The position numbers and the translations under genes were made by a program. This document shows positions 1 through 8,797 of a stretch of 44,178 bases of DNA, piece after piece (the first letter of the stretch is position 1; each line of letters opens with the position of its first letter). Location: contig JARGOG010000035.1 in NCBI GenBank assembly GCA_029212785.1, positions 1 through 44,178 of the forward strand, in the 5' to 3' direction. Under the pieces are notes generated by a model. It saw only the letters and a program-made list of their open reading frames with translations, was not told the origin of the DNA and did not search any database. Source of the stretch: Thalassobaculaceae bacterium. Lineage in GTDB: Bacteria; Pseudomonadota; Alphaproteobacteria; Thalassobaculales; Thalassobaculaceae.

Positions 1-65
1 CCGGTGCCACCGGGCATGGCGCGCCGGAGATCGTCTGCTCGCTCCAGGGGCCGCCGGAGAACTAG
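1..65 (+). CDS. C-terminal end of an unidentified protein (partial)
   Basis: An open frame enters from the left edge and stops at TAG 63-65; the visible end reads ...SLQGPPEN. Composition is balanced and unlike the Arg/Pro-rich shadow frames around it. It is too short to assign a family. The next 87 bases (66-152), up to the stop of the convergent DMT gene, hold nothing I recognise. Confidence 0.35.
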   Translation, partial: GATGHGAPEIVCSLQGPPEN

Positions 66-152
66 CGCCGACAACCGTCCCCGTTGTGGTCGTCCCGGCC
101 TCTGCCCCGGCCCTGAGCCAGTCTCCAGGCACAATAGGGTCGCGGCGGCGGC

Positions 153-1058
153 CTAGCGTTTCAGCCGGCCCGAGAGCTGCATCGCGACGATGCCGCCGAG
201 CACCAGGGCCGCGCCGACCCCCTGGGCACCGGTCAGCGCCTCGCCGAACAGCAGATAGGCGGCGACGATGGAAGTCACCGGCTGCAGGTTGTTGAGGATC
301 GAGCTGGTCTCGACACCGATCTTCGGAATCGAGGCAAAATACAGCGGGATCGAGCAGCCCTGGAGCAGGATCACGCCGAGCGCCCCGACCCAGCCGGCGG
401 TGGTTACCGGCGCGGTCAGCCCGGTCGTCGCCGGCACCAGGATGCTCAGCGCGACCGCGGCCACCAGCGCCATGTGGAACATGATCACCAGCGGGTCGCG
501 CCCGCCCATCACCCGGCCGATCCAGGTGACGTTGACCGCGCAGGCGATGCCCGCCGACAGGCCGAGCAGCAGGCCGCGCGGATCGAGGTGATGAAATCCT
601 TCTCCCAGCATGACGGCGAGCCCGGCAAAGGCGACCAGGAAGGCGGCGAAGCGCAGCAGACCGGGCCAGCGCCGGTCGAGCAGGGCGGTGAACACGCTGA
701 CCAGGGGTGGATAGACGAAGAACAGCAGCGCCGCCACGCCGACCGGAATGAACTTCACGGCGCCGATATTGCCGAAGAACATATGGGCCAGAAGCAACCC
801 GAGGCCGAGGCAGTTCAGCCAGGCTCGGCGATCGATCGCGAGCGCGCGGCCCGAGGCGAGGCACCAGCCGCCAACCAGGGCGACGACGAACCAGGCCCGG
901 ACCATGGCCACGGATTGCCCGTTCGTTCCGCCTTCGAAGGCGATGCGGGCGACGGCGATGGCAAGCCCGAGACCGACCGTGGCCGCCAGGGCCAGCGCGA
1001 ACCCGACGTAGCGGGTGCGCCGGGCCTCCGCGTCAGCTGCGGTCCCAGAAGGCGCCAT
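153..1058 (-). CDS. EamA/DMT-family transporter
   Basis: A 301-residue inner-membrane protein of the drug/metabolite (EamA) superfamily, with about ten hydrophobic segments in two repeats. These proteins usually export amino acids, metabolites or drugs; the substrate cannot be read here. I use the ATG at 1058 (MAPSGTAADAEARR), which leaves a short charged N-terminus before the first membrane segment. A longer frame to 1136 would run deep into the epimerase gene and add a non-membrane, shadow-like extension. With this start the gene overlaps the epimerase stop by 26 bases, so the two are probably co-transcribed and translationally coupled. Confidence 0.85.
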   Translation of the reverse strand: MAPSGTAADAEARRTRYVGFALALAATVGLGLAIAVARIAFEGGTNGQSVAMVRAWFVVALVGGWCLASGRALAIDRRAWLNCLGLGLLLAHMFFGNIGAVKFIPVGVAALLFFVYPPLVSVFTALLDRRWPGLLRFAAFLVAFAGLAVMLGEGFHHLDPRGLLLGLSAGIACAVNVTWIGRVMGGRDPLVIMFHMALVAAVALSILVPATTGLTAPVTTAGWVGALGVILLQGCSIPLYFASIPKIGVETSSILNNLQPVTSIVAAYLLFGEALTGAQGVGAALVLGGIVAMQLSGRLKR

Positions 1059-2043
1059 GGGCGCGGATCCAGGAAATGAAGTCGGCCATGGTCTCGCCGA
1101 GATCGTCGGGCAGCCGATGGCCCGCCTCGTTGGCAAGCCGGTCCGGCTTCATGGCGAAGCGATCCTGGTCGCCCCAGAGGTTGACCGTCGCCGTCTCGTC
1201 GGGCTCCGCCAGGCGGAAAGAGAAGCCGGGGAACGCATCGGCGAGGTGGGCGCACATGTCCATCACGCTGATCTGGCGGGCCGAGGTGACGTTGAACAGG
1301 TCGCTCTTCAACCTCTCCGTCGGAGCAGCCATCAGCGCCTGGAGCGCGCCGGCGACATGACGGGAATAGGTCCAGTCGAGACGGTCGCGCCGATCGAAGA
1401 TCGCGGTGCCGCCTTGGCGGGCCAGCAGGGCTGCCTGCATCGGCGCCGAGAGCGTGTCGCGGGCGCCGGAATCGATCTCCCAGGCGCCGTAGATGGTCGA
1501 CAGCCGCACCGAGCGGGTATCGAGGTCGGTCAGCTCGGCATAGCGGCGGACCAGCCGCTCGGAGCCGAACTTGGTCATGCCGTATATCTTGAACGGTTCC
1601 TCGCGGGTGCCGTACTCGTCGAGCGGGCCGTCCCAGCCGGTATCGCCGAAGGCGCCGGTGCCGTAGGCGGCGCCGGAAGAGATGTTGATCAGGCGCCGCG
1701 CACCACCCTTCCAGGCCGCCTTGAGGGCATGGGCGAGACCGACCAGATTGACCTCGATCACGCTCTCCGGCGCCTCGCGTTCACGCTCCGGACCGGAGGT
1801 GACGGCGGCACCGTAGAATACCTCGGTGATCTTGTGATCGCCGATCGCCTGGGCGATGGGGTCCGCCTGACGGATGTCGCCCTGGACCAGGGTGTAGCTG
1901 CCGGGCAGGGCGTCGAGGCGGGCTTTGGCGACGGGGTGCAGCGGGTTGCGGTCGAACAGCACGATTTCGGCCCCGTCCTCGAGATAGCGCTCGGCGACGG
2001 CAAGGCCGATGAACCCGCACCCACCGGCGATCAGGGTGGTCAT
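1033..2043 (-). CDS. NAD(P)-dependent epimerase/dehydratase (extended SDR)
   Basis: A 336-residue extended short-chain dehydrogenase. The Rossmann motif GGCGFIG lies at residues 7-13, an acidic residue (D31) after beta-2 favours NAD, the catalytic Ser is in ISSGAAYG (about 122-123), and the YxxxK pair is Y154/K158. Family members act on nucleotide sugars or other hydroxy substrates; the substrate is not evident. It is upstream of and overlaps the DMT transporter, which hints at a joint role, but this is inference. Upstream lies the multi-hairpin element at 2083-2168. Confidence 0.85.
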   Translation of the reverse strand: MTTLIAGGCGFIGLAVAERYLEDGAEIVLFDRNPLHPVAKARLDALPGSYTLVQGDIRQADPIAQAIGDHKITEVFYGAAVTSGPEREREAPESVIEVNLVGLAHALKAAWKGGARRLINISSGAAYGTGAFGDTGWDGPLDEYGTREEPFKIYGMTKFGSERLVRRYAELTDLDTRSVRLSTIYGAWEIDSGARDTLSAPMQAALLARQGGTAIFDRRDRLDWTYSRHVAGALQALMAAPTERLKSDLFNVTSARQISVMDMCAHLADAFPGFSFRLAEPDETATVNLWGDQDRFAMKPDRLANEAGHRLPDDLGETMADFISWIRAHGAFWDRS

Positions 2044-2082
2044 GGCGTATCTCCGGTTTCCGAAAAGGCCCCAGCCACCCTA

Positions 2083-2168
2083 CCCCGTCATCCTGACGAA
2101 AGTCAGGATCCACGACTGGCCTCATTGTGCCGAGGGGTGGGTCCTGAAGCAGGTTCAGGACGACGGGG
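2083..2168. repeat. Multi-hairpin extragenic palindromic element (REP-like)
   Basis: An 86-bp imperfect palindrome between two genes. The outer arms CCCCGTC (2083-2089) and GACGGGG (2162-2168) pair. Inside are a perfect 8-bp hairpin, ATCCTGAC-GAAA-GTCAGGAT (2090-2109), and a second, GTCCTGAA-GCAGG-TTCAGGAC (2141-2161). The stretch between them can pair weakly (CCTC with GAGG). The result is a cloverleaf-like fold on either strand. Dispersed elements of this type are common in alphaproteobacterial intergenic DNA. Palindromes at 36695-36736 and 44087-44156 may be related. Confidence 0.7.
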
Positions 2169-2194
2169 AAGAGCTGAGTTGTATGCGTCTGCGA

Positions 2195-2731
2195 CTACTT
2201 CACGTCCGCCTGAACCTTCATCGAGACGATGCTGTCCGGGTTGCGCGGCGGCTCGCCGCGGGCGATGGCGTCGACATGTTCCATGCCCTCGCTGACCTCG
2301 CCCCAGACCGTGTACTGGCCATTCAGGAACGAACAGTCGTTGAAGCAGATGAAGAACTGGCTGTTGGCGCTGTTCGGGTTCTGGCTCCGGGCCATGCCGA
2401 TCGTGCCTCGGCCGTAGTTCGTCTGGGAGAATTCGGCCCTCAGGTCCGGCTTGTCGGAACCACCGCGTCCGGTGCCGGTCGGGTCACCGGTCTGCGCCAT
2501 GAAGCCTTCAATCACGCGGTGGAAGACCACCCCGTCATAGAAGCCCTCCCGGGTGAGTTCCTTGATGCGCTCGACATGGTTGGGTGCCAGGTCCGGGCGC
2601 AGGTCGATGACCACGGGCCCGTCCTTCAGCTCCATGATCAGTGTGTTCTCGGGCGAGGCGGCATCGGCCCCATTGGTGTCGGTCGTCATGATCGCTCCGA
2701 TAATGCTTGCGGCGAACGCCAGGCGGCGCAT
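2195..2731 (-). CDS. Cyclophilin-type peptidyl-prolyl cis-trans isomerase
   Basis: A 178-residue single-domain cyclophilin that isomerises X-Pro bonds during folding. Family motifs are present: FHRVI with the catalytic Arg (F70-H71-R72), GF(x)2QTGDPTGTGRGG from about 76, SQFFI (124-128) and a Trp at 143 in the cyclosporin-binding position. The first 24 residues contain a short hydrophobic stretch (LAFAASIIGAIM) and an ADA|A-like cleavage site, so the long form may be periplasmic. An internal ATG at 2689 (MTTDTNG...) has its own GGAG five bases upstream and would give a cytoplasmic form. The long start at 2731 has AGGAG at good spacing. Confidence 0.9.
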   Translation of the reverse strand: MRRLAFAASIIGAIMTTDTNGADAASPENTLIMELKDGPVVIDLRPDLAPNHVERIKELTREGFYDGVVFHRVIEGFMAQTGDPTGTGRGGSDKPDLRAEFSQTNYGRGTIGMARSQNPNSANSQFFICFNDCSFLNGQYTVWGEVSEGMEHVDAIARGEPPRNPDSIVSMKVQADVK

Positions 2732-2909
2732 CGACGTCTCCTTCGGCTAAGGGTGATTCGGATCATCTCCCCACTCGCCCCGCACCTTACAAGAGCCGGC
2801 CGCTCAGGCAAGCGTTGCCGCCCGCGACGGCTGTTGGCGGCGGGTAACAGGCGGGCACCTAACGTGCCATGATGGTGAAAATACGAAAAGAATACCGTCC
2901 AGGGGAGGA

Positions 2910-2921
2910 GGCCGTACGGCC
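2910..2921. promoter_or_regulatory. 12-bp palindrome between Shine-Dalgarno and start codon
   Basis: GGCCGTACGGCC is a perfect palindrome directly between GGGGAGGAG (2902-2910) and the ATG at 2924. The Shine-Dalgarno to AUG distance (13) is longer than usual. Either this is a repressor site, or a small mRNA hairpin shortens the effective spacing. Confidence 0.4.
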
Positions 2922-2923
2922 AT

Positions 2924-4456
2924 ATGGCGAGCGCCGCCACATCCGCGTTGCCCGACGCCGAAGGCACGACCTTTGCGCAACGCGCCGTCATCCTGGTATC
3001 GCTCACCTTCGTGACGATGCTCTACACGATGACGGTGATGATCGCGAATGTCGCCCTGCCGAAGATGCAGGGGACCTTCGCCGCCACCACCGACCAGATC
3101 GCCCTGGTCGTCACCTTCAATATCGTCGCGACCGCGGTGATGACGCCGGCGTCGGGCTGGCTCGCGTCCCGCTTCGGCAGACGATCGCTGATGTTCTGGT
3201 GCGCGGTCGGTTTCACCGCGGCTTCGTTCCTGTGCGGCGTGGCTCAGAGCCTGGAGGAGCTGGTGCTGTTCCGCATCCTGCAAGGCGGATTCGGCGCGCC
3301 GCTGGTGCCGTTGGCCCAGGCCACGATCCTCGACACATTCCCGCGCCACCAGCACGGCACCGCGACGGCGGTGTTCTCCATGGGCGTCGTGTTCGGTCCG
3401 ATCATCGGCCCGACGGTCGGCGGGTTCCTCGCCGAGGAACTCGGCTGGCGCTGGGTATTCTTCCTGCTGGTGCCGTTCGGACTGATCGCCATCACCACGA
3501 TTCTGGCAGTGATCCGGGATCAGCGACGATCCAGCATATTGCGGCTCGACTGGTTCGGCTTCCTCACTCTGGCGATCGCCATCGCCGCGTTCCAGTTCAT
3601 GCTGGACCGGGGGCAGCGGCTGGACTGGTTCGAGTCGCCGGAGATCGTGATCGAGGCGATCGTGGCGGCCCTCGCCTTCTATCTGTTCCTCGCCCATGTG
3701 ACGACGGCGGAGAAACCGTTCCTGAACCTCGCCATGTTCCGCGACCGCAACTACGCGCTGGGCTGCATGATCATGCTGCTGTTCGGCATGGTGCTGTGGA
3801 CGCCGATGGTGCTGTTCCCGCCGATGATGGCGAACATCCAGGGCTATCCGGAGGCGGAGATTGGCGGGTTTATGGCCCTGCGCGGGCTCGGCACGCTGGT
3901 CGCGTCGGTGGTGATGGCCTTCATCAACCGGCTGTTCGACCCGCGCCTGCTGCTGACCATCGGCTTCGTGATGCAGGGGGTGGCGGCCGCGTATATGGGC
4001 GGGTTCGACATCAACCTCGCGCCCTTCGCCCTGGCCTGGACCAGCCTGCTCGCCGGGTTCGGGGTCGGCTTCATTTGGGTGCCGCTTACGCTGATCACCT
4101 TCCGCAGCCTGGACAAGGCTTTCATGAACGAGGCGACGGCGATCTTCCACCTGATCCGCAATGTCGGGTCGTCGATCTTCATCTCGGTGACGATCGCGCT
4201 GGTGATCCGCACGACCGCGGCCGGATATACCGAGCTGGTGCCGTTCGTGTCGATCTTCGCCGACGCCACGTCGCTGTTCAGCCTGCGCGGCGACTGGCCG
4301 ATCGACAGCGCCAAGGCGCTAGCCGGACTCGGCGCCGAAATGAGCCGTCAGGCATCGATGTTGGGCTATATCAACGCCTTCTACCTCTACGCCGCCACCT
4401 GCTTCGCCATCATCCCGTTCGTTTTCATGGTGAAGTACCGGCGGGCGGAGGCGTGA
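2924..4456 (+). CDS. MFS efflux transporter, DHA2 (EmrB/QacA) family
   Basis: A 510-residue, 14-segment drug:proton antiporter type. The DHA2 hallmarks are visible: the N-terminal helix ending TVMIANVALPKMQG, the loop motif GWLASRFGRR (motif A), the LFRILQGGFGAPLVPLAQA region with its Arg, and GPTVGGFLAEELGWRWVFF (motif C followed by the WRWxF signature). It begins at ATG 2924 after an SD-like purine tract and is divergent from the cyclophilin gene. EmrB-type pumps usually work with an HlyD/EmrA adaptor, and none is adjacent. The nearest candidate is the pumpless adaptor at 10409-11563, but the two are not co-transcribed. Substrate unknown. Confidence 0.88.
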   Translation: MASAATSALPDAEGTTFAQRAVILVSLTFVTMLYTMTVMIANVALPKMQGTFAATTDQIALVVTFNIVATAVMTPASGWLASRFGRRSLMFWCAVGFTAASFLCGVAQSLEELVLFRILQGGFGAPLVPLAQATILDTFPRHQHGTATAVFSMGVVFGPIIGPTVGGFLAEELGWRWVFFLLVPFGLIAITTILAVIRDQRRSSILRLDWFGFLTLAIAIAAFQFMLDRGQRLDWFESPEIVIEAIVAALAFYLFLAHVTTAEKPFLNLAMFRDRNYALGCMIMLLFGMVLWTPMVLFPPMMANIQGYPEAEIGGFMALRGLGTLVASVVMAFINRLFDPRLLLTIGFVMQGVAAAYMGGFDINLAPFALAWTSLLAGFGVGFIWVPLTLITFRSLDKAFMNEATAIFHLIRNVGSSIFISVTIALVIRTTAAGYTELVPFVSIFADATSLFSLRGDWPIDSAKALAGLGAEMSRQASMLGYINAFYLYAATCFAIIPFVFMVKYRRAEA

Positions 4457-4457
4457 G

Positions 4458-4479
4458 GCGGGGCCGGCGTCAGCCCCGC
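4458..4479. terminator. Hairpin between convergent genes
   Basis: GCGGGGC-N8-GCCCCGC lies in the 13-bp gap between the MFS and pheT stops and overlaps the end of pheT. It has no T-run, so it may be a bidirectional terminator or simply a chance GC-rich stem. Confidence 0.35.
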
Positions 4480-6869
4480 AGCACCCCGTCGGTGGCTTTC
4501 TGAACGGCGGCGACGATCTTGGCGGAGACCGCCTCGATCTGCTCGTCGGTCAGGGTGGCGTCGCGCGGCTGCAGGATAACCTCCACCGCGATCGACTTCG
4601 CGCCCTCGGCCAGACCGGGGCCGGTGTATTCGTCGAACACATGCACGCCGTCGATCAGCGCCTTGTCGGCACCGGCGGCGGCCCGGGCCACCTTGTCGGC
4701 CGGCACGTCGCCCGCCACCACGAAGGCGAAGTCGCGGGCGACCTGCTGGAACGGGATGCGCTCCAGCAGCGGGCGTTGCGATCCCTTGCGTTTCGGCATC
4801 GGCACGGCATCCAGCAGCACCTCGAACGCCACCGCCGGGCCCTTGAGGTCGAAGGCGGCGAGGATGCGCGGGTGCAGTTCGCCAAAGCGAGCCATCACCT
4901 TCGGCCCCAGGCGCAGACAGCCGGAGCGGCCCGGGTGGTACCAGTCCGGCGCGTCGGTGGACACCTGCAGGTTGGCGGTCGGCGCTTCCAGCATTTCCAT
5001 CAGCGCCAGGGCATCGGCCTTGGCGTCGAACACGTCGACCCCACGGTCGGCCTTGCGCCAGTCGCGCGGTCCGGTGCGCCCGACCCGCAGGCCGACGGCG
5101 GCCTGGGACTGATCCTCCGGCCGGTCGCCCGCATATTCCGGACCGACTTCGAACAGGGCGATATCCGGGTAACCGACATTGGCGTTGCGCGATGCCGCGG
5201 CCAGCAGGTTCGGTAGGATCGACGGGCGCATCACGTCGAGATCGGCGCTGATCGGATTGACCAGATGCAGCGCCGCCGCGCCGCCGCCGAACAGCGTCGC
5301 ATGCTTGGCCGGCACGAACGAGAAGGTCACCGCCTCCATCATGCCGCGGCCGGCGAGCGCGCGCTTGGCCAGGCGGCGGCGGTTCTGCTCCGCCGTCAAG
5401 GCCGGGTGGCCGACCACGGCGTCGCGCTCCATGGAGACCGGCGCGATCTTGTCGTAGCCGTTGACCCGCACGACTTCCTCGACCAGATCGGCTTCGCCCT
5501 CGACATCGCCGCGCCACGGCGGCGGGGTGACGCTCATGGTCTCGCCCGACCCCTCGACCTCGAAGCCGAGCGTGGTGAGGATGCGCTTCGCCTCGGCTTC
5601 ATCAACCTCGACGCCGCACAGCGCCTTGATGCGGGAATGACGCAGCGGCAGTTTGCGCCGCCAGCCGGGCTCGGCGCCGGTGACCACCACGGCGCTGGCC
5701 TCGCCGCCGCAGATCTCCAGCACCAGTTTGGCCGCGAGTTCCGCTCCCCACCAGGGACCGGTCTGGTCGAGCCCGCGCTCGAAGCGGTAGCGGGCGTCGG
5801 ACAGCACGCCGAGCTTGCGGCCGGTGGATGCCACCGACGTTTCGTCGAAGATCGCGACTTCCAGGAACATCTCGGACGTGTCGTCGTCCACGCCGGTGCG
5901 CTCGCCGCCCATGATGCCGGCCAGGTCGTCGACGCCGTTGGCATCGCCGATCACCAGCATGCCGGCCTCGAACGTGTATTCCCGGCCGTTCAGGGCGTGG
6001 TAGCTCTCGCCGTCCCTGGCGAGGCGGATCGTCGGGTTGCCGTGCAGCTTCTTGGCGTCGTAGGCGTGCAGCGGGCGGCCGACATCCAGCATCATGTAGT
6101 TGGTGATGTCGACCAGCGCCGAGATCGGGCGCAGACCGACGGCGCGCAGGCGGTCCTGCATCCATGCCGGCGACGGGCCGTTCTTCACGCCGCGGAAATA
6201 GCGGCCGCTGACCGCCGGGCAGAGATGCGCCTGATCCGACGGCAGGTCGACGTCGAACCGCAGCGGGCTCTCGAAGGTGCCTTTCACCGGCTCGGTGTCG
6301 AGCGGCTTCAGGGTGCCGATGCCCGAGGCGGCGAGATCGCGTGCGATCCCCCGCACGCCGAGGCAGTCGGCCCGGTCCGGGGTGATGGCGATGTCGATGA
6401 TCGGGTCGTCGAGTCCGGCATAGGCGGCATAGGCCTGGCCGACCGGTGCGTCGGCGGGCAGGTCGATGATGCCGTCATGGTCGTCGCTCAGCCCTAGCTC
6501 GCGCTCCGACAGCAGCATGCCGTTGCTGTCCTCGCCGCGGATCTTGCCGGGCTTCAGCAGCAGGTCGGTGCCTGGGACATAGCTGCCCGGAGGGGCGAAC
6601 ACGCCCTTCATGCCGGTGCGGGCGTTCGGCGCGCCGCAGACGACCTGGACAATTCCGTCGCCGGCATCGACCTTGCAGACCCGCAGGCGGTCGGCGTTCG
6701 GATGCTGCACCGCCTCGACCACATGGGCGACGCGGAACGGCGCGAAGGCGGCCGCACGGTCCTCCACCTCCTCCAGTTCGAGGCCGAGCATGGTGAGCCG
6801 GTCGGTGATCTCCTGGAGCGGCGCGTCGGTATCCAGGTGATCCTTCAGCCAGGACAGGGTGAACTTCAT
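4470..6869 (-). CDS. pheT: Phenylalanine--tRNA ligase beta subunit
   Basis: A 799-residue beta chain of the cytoplasmic (alpha-beta)2 PheRS, the usual bacterial length. Domains in order: the N-terminal start MKFTLSWLKDHLDTDAPL; an EMAP/OB-fold tRNA-binding domain (about 40-150, with HPNADRLRVCKVDAG); the B3/B4 editing domain (about 200-380); the B5 domain (about 400-475); a class-II-like core; and a C-terminal anticodon-binding FDX-ACB domain (about 700-799, with FPFQQVARDFAFVV-like sequence). It starts 3 bases after the pheS stop, so it is translated as an operon with pheS. Confidence 0.98.
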   Translation of the reverse strand: MKFTLSWLKDHLDTDAPLQEITDRLTMLGLELEEVEDRAAAFAPFRVAHVVEAVQHPNADRLRVCKVDAGDGIVQVVCGAPNARTGMKGVFAPPGSYVPGTDLLLKPGKIRGEDSNGMLLSERELGLSDDHDGIIDLPADAPVGQAYAAYAGLDDPIIDIAITPDRADCLGVRGIARDLAASGIGTLKPLDTEPVKGTFESPLRFDVDLPSDQAHLCPAVSGRYFRGVKNGPSPAWMQDRLRAVGLRPISALVDITNYMMLDVGRPLHAYDAKKLHGNPTIRLARDGESYHALNGREYTFEAGMLVIGDANGVDDLAGIMGGERTGVDDDTSEMFLEVAIFDETSVASTGRKLGVLSDARYRFERGLDQTGPWWGAELAAKLVLEICGGEASAVVVTGAEPGWRRKLPLRHSRIKALCGVEVDEAEAKRILTTLGFEVEGSGETMSVTPPPWRGDVEGEADLVEEVVRVNGYDKIAPVSMERDAVVGHPALTAEQNRRRLAKRALAGRGMMEAVTFSFVPAKHATLFGGGAAALHLVNPISADLDVMRPSILPNLLAAASRNANVGYPDIALFEVGPEYAGDRPEDQSQAAVGLRVGRTGPRDWRKADRGVDVFDAKADALALMEMLEAPTANLQVSTDAPDWYHPGRSGCLRLGPKVMARFGELHPRILAAFDLKGPAVAFEVLLDAVPMPKRKGSQRPLLERIPFQQVARDFAFVVAGDVPADKVARAAAGADKALIDGVHVFDEYTGPGLAEGAKSIAVEVILQPRDATLTDEQIEAVSAKIVAAVQKATDGVLRG

Positions 6870-6872
6870 GGC

Positions 6873-7943
6873 TCAGAGCCCTCCGGCGATGGTCGGCTGG
6901 GCCAACGGCACGAAACCGTAGTGGCGCATCCAGCGCAGGTCGCTGTCATAGAAAGGACGCAGGTCGGGAATGCCGTATTTCAGCATGGCGATGCGCTCGA
7001 TCCCCATGCCGAAGGCGAAGCCCTGGTACTCGGTCGGATCGATGCCGGCGTAGCGCAGCACGTTCGGGTGGACCATGCCGGAGCCGAGGATCTCCAGCCA
7101 GTCGCCGTGATTGCCGATCTTCAGTTCGCCGCCGGCCCGCGAGCAGCCGATATCGACCTCGGCCGACGGTTCCGTGAACGGGAAATAGGACGGGCGGAAC
7201 CGCAACGGCAGGTCGTCGATGCCGAAGAAAGCGCGGCAGAAATCCGTGAGGCATCCCTTGAGGTGGCCCATATGGCTGATCTTGTCGATCACCAGACCCT
7301 CGACCTGATGGAACATCGGCGAGTGGGTGGCGTCGTGATCGGAGCGGAAGGTGCGGCCCGGCACGATGATGCGGATCGGCGGGGTCTGCTTCTCCATGGT
7401 GCGGATCTGCACCGGGCTGGTGTGGGTGCGCAGCACCTTGCGGTCGCCGGCCTCGTCCGGGGTCAGATAGAAGGTGTCGTGGTCCTGGCGGGCCGGATGG
7501 TCCGGCGGAAAGTTGAGCGCCTCGAAATTGTAGTAGTCGCTCTCGATATCCGGCCCTTCGGCGACGACGAATCCCATCTCGGCGAAGATCGCCGTCAGCT
7601 CGTCGATGGTCTGGGTGATCGGGTGAATGCGGCCCTGCATCTCCGGGCGAACCGGTAGCGAGACATCGACCCGCTCGTCCAGCAGGCGCGCATCCAGCGC
7701 GGCGGTGGAGAGATCGGCCTTGCGGGCGTCCAGCGCCGCGGCCACCGCGTCCTTGACCCGGTTCAGCGCCTGGCCGGTCTCCTTGCGGGTCTCTGGATCG
7801 AGCCCGCCCAAGGTTTTCATTTCGGCGGTGATCCGGCCCTTCTTGCCAAGCGCGGTGATCCGCACCTGGTCCAGCGCTTCGAGATCTCCCGCGCGCGCCA
7901 CCTCGGCCAGCAGTTCGGCCTCTAATGCTTCGACGTTTGCCAT
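6873..7943 (-). CDS. pheS: Phenylalanine--tRNA ligase alpha subunit
   Basis: A 356-residue catalytic alpha chain. It has an N-terminal coiled-coil tRNA-binding arm (about 1-85, with ALGKKGRIT and [12 protein letters not shown]) and the class II core. Motif 2 is [10 protein letters not shown]...[13 protein letters not shown], followed by [10 protein letters not shown]. Motif 3 is [18 protein letters not shown] near the C-terminus. It charges tRNA-Phe together with PheT. The 176-bp gap from rplT contains a terminator-like hairpin (8061-8090), so pheST expression may depend on read-through or on its own promoter. Confidence 0.98.
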   Translation of the reverse strand: MANVEALEAELLAEVARAGDLEALDQVRITALGKKGRITAEMKTLGGLDPETRKETGQALNRVKDAVAAALDARKADLSTAALDARLLDERVDVSLPVRPEMQGRIHPITQTIDELTAIFAEMGFVVAEGPDIESDYYNFEALNFPPDHPARQDHDTFYLTPDEAGDRKVLRTHTSPVQIRTMEKQTPPIRIIVPGRTFRSDHDATHSPMFHQVEGLVIDKISHMGHLKGCLTDFCRAFFGIDDLPLRFRPSYFPFTEPSAEVDIGCSRAGGELKIGNHGDWLEILGSGMVHPNVLRYAGIDPTEYQGFAFGMGIERIAMLKYGIPDLRPFYDSDLRWMRHYGFVPLAQPTIAGGL

Positions 7944-8060
7944 CTATCTGTGCCTGTTTCCCGGTCAGGTGCGCGCCGTTTTAGCCGGTCGCTTACGCTT
8001 TTGCGAGCCCTGCCGCCGACATTCCACGAAGGGCGCGCGGACCAACGAAGCGGACAAACG

Positions 8061-8090
8061 AAAAGGGCCGATCGTTCGACCGGCCCTTTT
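8061..8090. terminator. Rho-independent terminator or attenuator between rplT and pheS
   Basis: AAAAGGGCCG-N10-CGGCCCTTTT is a perfect 10-bp stem with a 10-base loop. Read on the minus strand (the direction of the operon), the stem ends in TTTT followed by CGTTTG. It lies 30 bp past the rplT stop and 117 bp before the pheS start. I see no Phe-rich leader peptide, so classical pheST attenuation is not supported. Confidence 0.75.
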
Positions 8091-8119
8091 GTGTTCTCGG
8101 ATCCGCTTGGGGAAGGGGG

Positions 8120-8479
8120 TCAGCCCTTCAGCGCGGCTTCGGCCTGATCGACGATGTTCTTGAACGCGTCGGGCTCGTGAATCGCCAGATCGGACAGAAC
8201 CTTGCGGTCCAGCTCGATGCCGGCGAGCTTCAGCCCGTTCATAAATCGCGAATAGGTCAAGCCATAGAGACGCACGCCGGCGTTGATGCGCTGGATCCAC
8301 AGCGCGCGGAAATCGCGCTTGCGGGTCCGACGATCCCGATAGGCGTACTGCTGGCCCTTCTCGACCGCCTGGACGGCGACCCGGAAGACGTTCTTGCGAC
8401 GGCCATAGTAGCCTTTGGCGGCGTCAGTGACTTTCTTGTGGCGGGCATGCGCTGTCGTGCCCCGCTTAACTCGTGCCAT
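8120..8479 (-). CDS. rplT: 50S ribosomal protein L20
   Basis: A 119-residue L20 with the conserved start [16 protein letters not shown], the [18 protein letters not shown] core, [20 protein letters not shown], and the C-terminal [14 protein letters not shown] segment. It binds 23S rRNA early in 50S assembly, and in several bacteria it represses its own operon through the leader. It lies 12 bases after rpmI in the same transcript. infC, which often precedes these genes, is not in the window. Confidence 0.98.
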   Translation of the reverse strand: MARVKRGTTAHARHKKVTDAAKGYYGRRKNVFRVAVQAVEKGQQYAYRDRRTRKRDFRALWIQRINAGVRLYGLTYSRFMNGLKLAGIELDRKVLSDLAIHEPDAFKNIVDQAEAALKG

Positions 8480-8491
8480 AAATCCGCTCCC

Positions 8492-8689
8492 TTAACCGTA
8501 AGGCATGAACCGCTTGACGATCTTCTGATCGGCCTCGGCCATCACAAAAGACCCGCGGGCCTGACGCTTCATTTTCTGGGAACGGCGGCGCAGCATGTGG
8601 CGCTTGTACGCGGCGTTGCCCTTGATCTTTCCGGACCCCGTCACGCGAAAGCGGCCTTTCACGCTGCTTTTCGTCTTCATCTTGGGCAT
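8492..8689 (-). CDS. rpmI: 50S ribosomal protein L35
   Basis: A 65-residue basic protein of standard length, starting MPKMKTKSSVKGRFRVTGSGK and ending with the KRFMPYG tail. A Shine-Dalgarno AAAGGAG sits seven bases before ATG 8689. It is the first gene of the rpmI-rplT unit here. The 171-bp upstream gap carries a plausible sigma-70 promoter and a short inverted repeat. Confidence 0.98.
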   Translation of the reverse strand: MPKMKTKSSVKGRFRVTGSGKIKGNAAYKRHMLRRRSQKMKRQARGSFVMAEADQKIVKRFMPYG

Positions 8690-8769
8690 TTTGTCGCTCC
8701 TTTATTCTCGACGTTGTCGACTTCTCGTCGGCCGGGCAGCCCTTTTCGCCCAGACGCGACGGCCCTGCC

Positions 8770-8783
8770 CCGACCAGGGTCGG
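8770..8783. promoter_or_regulatory. Inverted repeat in the rpmI leader
   Basis: CCGACC-AG-GGTCGG lies in the 5' leader of rpmI-rplT, downstream of the predicted promoter. It could be part of an L20-type autoregulatory leader or a plain stem. No known leader motif was recognised. Confidence 0.3.
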
Positions 8784-8797
8784 AGAGGGAAGGCGGG

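Noticed and set aside
2804-4150. 448-residue minus-strand frame opposite the MFS gene
   Set aside because: His/Gln/Arg/Glu-rich shadow with no domain; the plus strand encodes a complete transporter.
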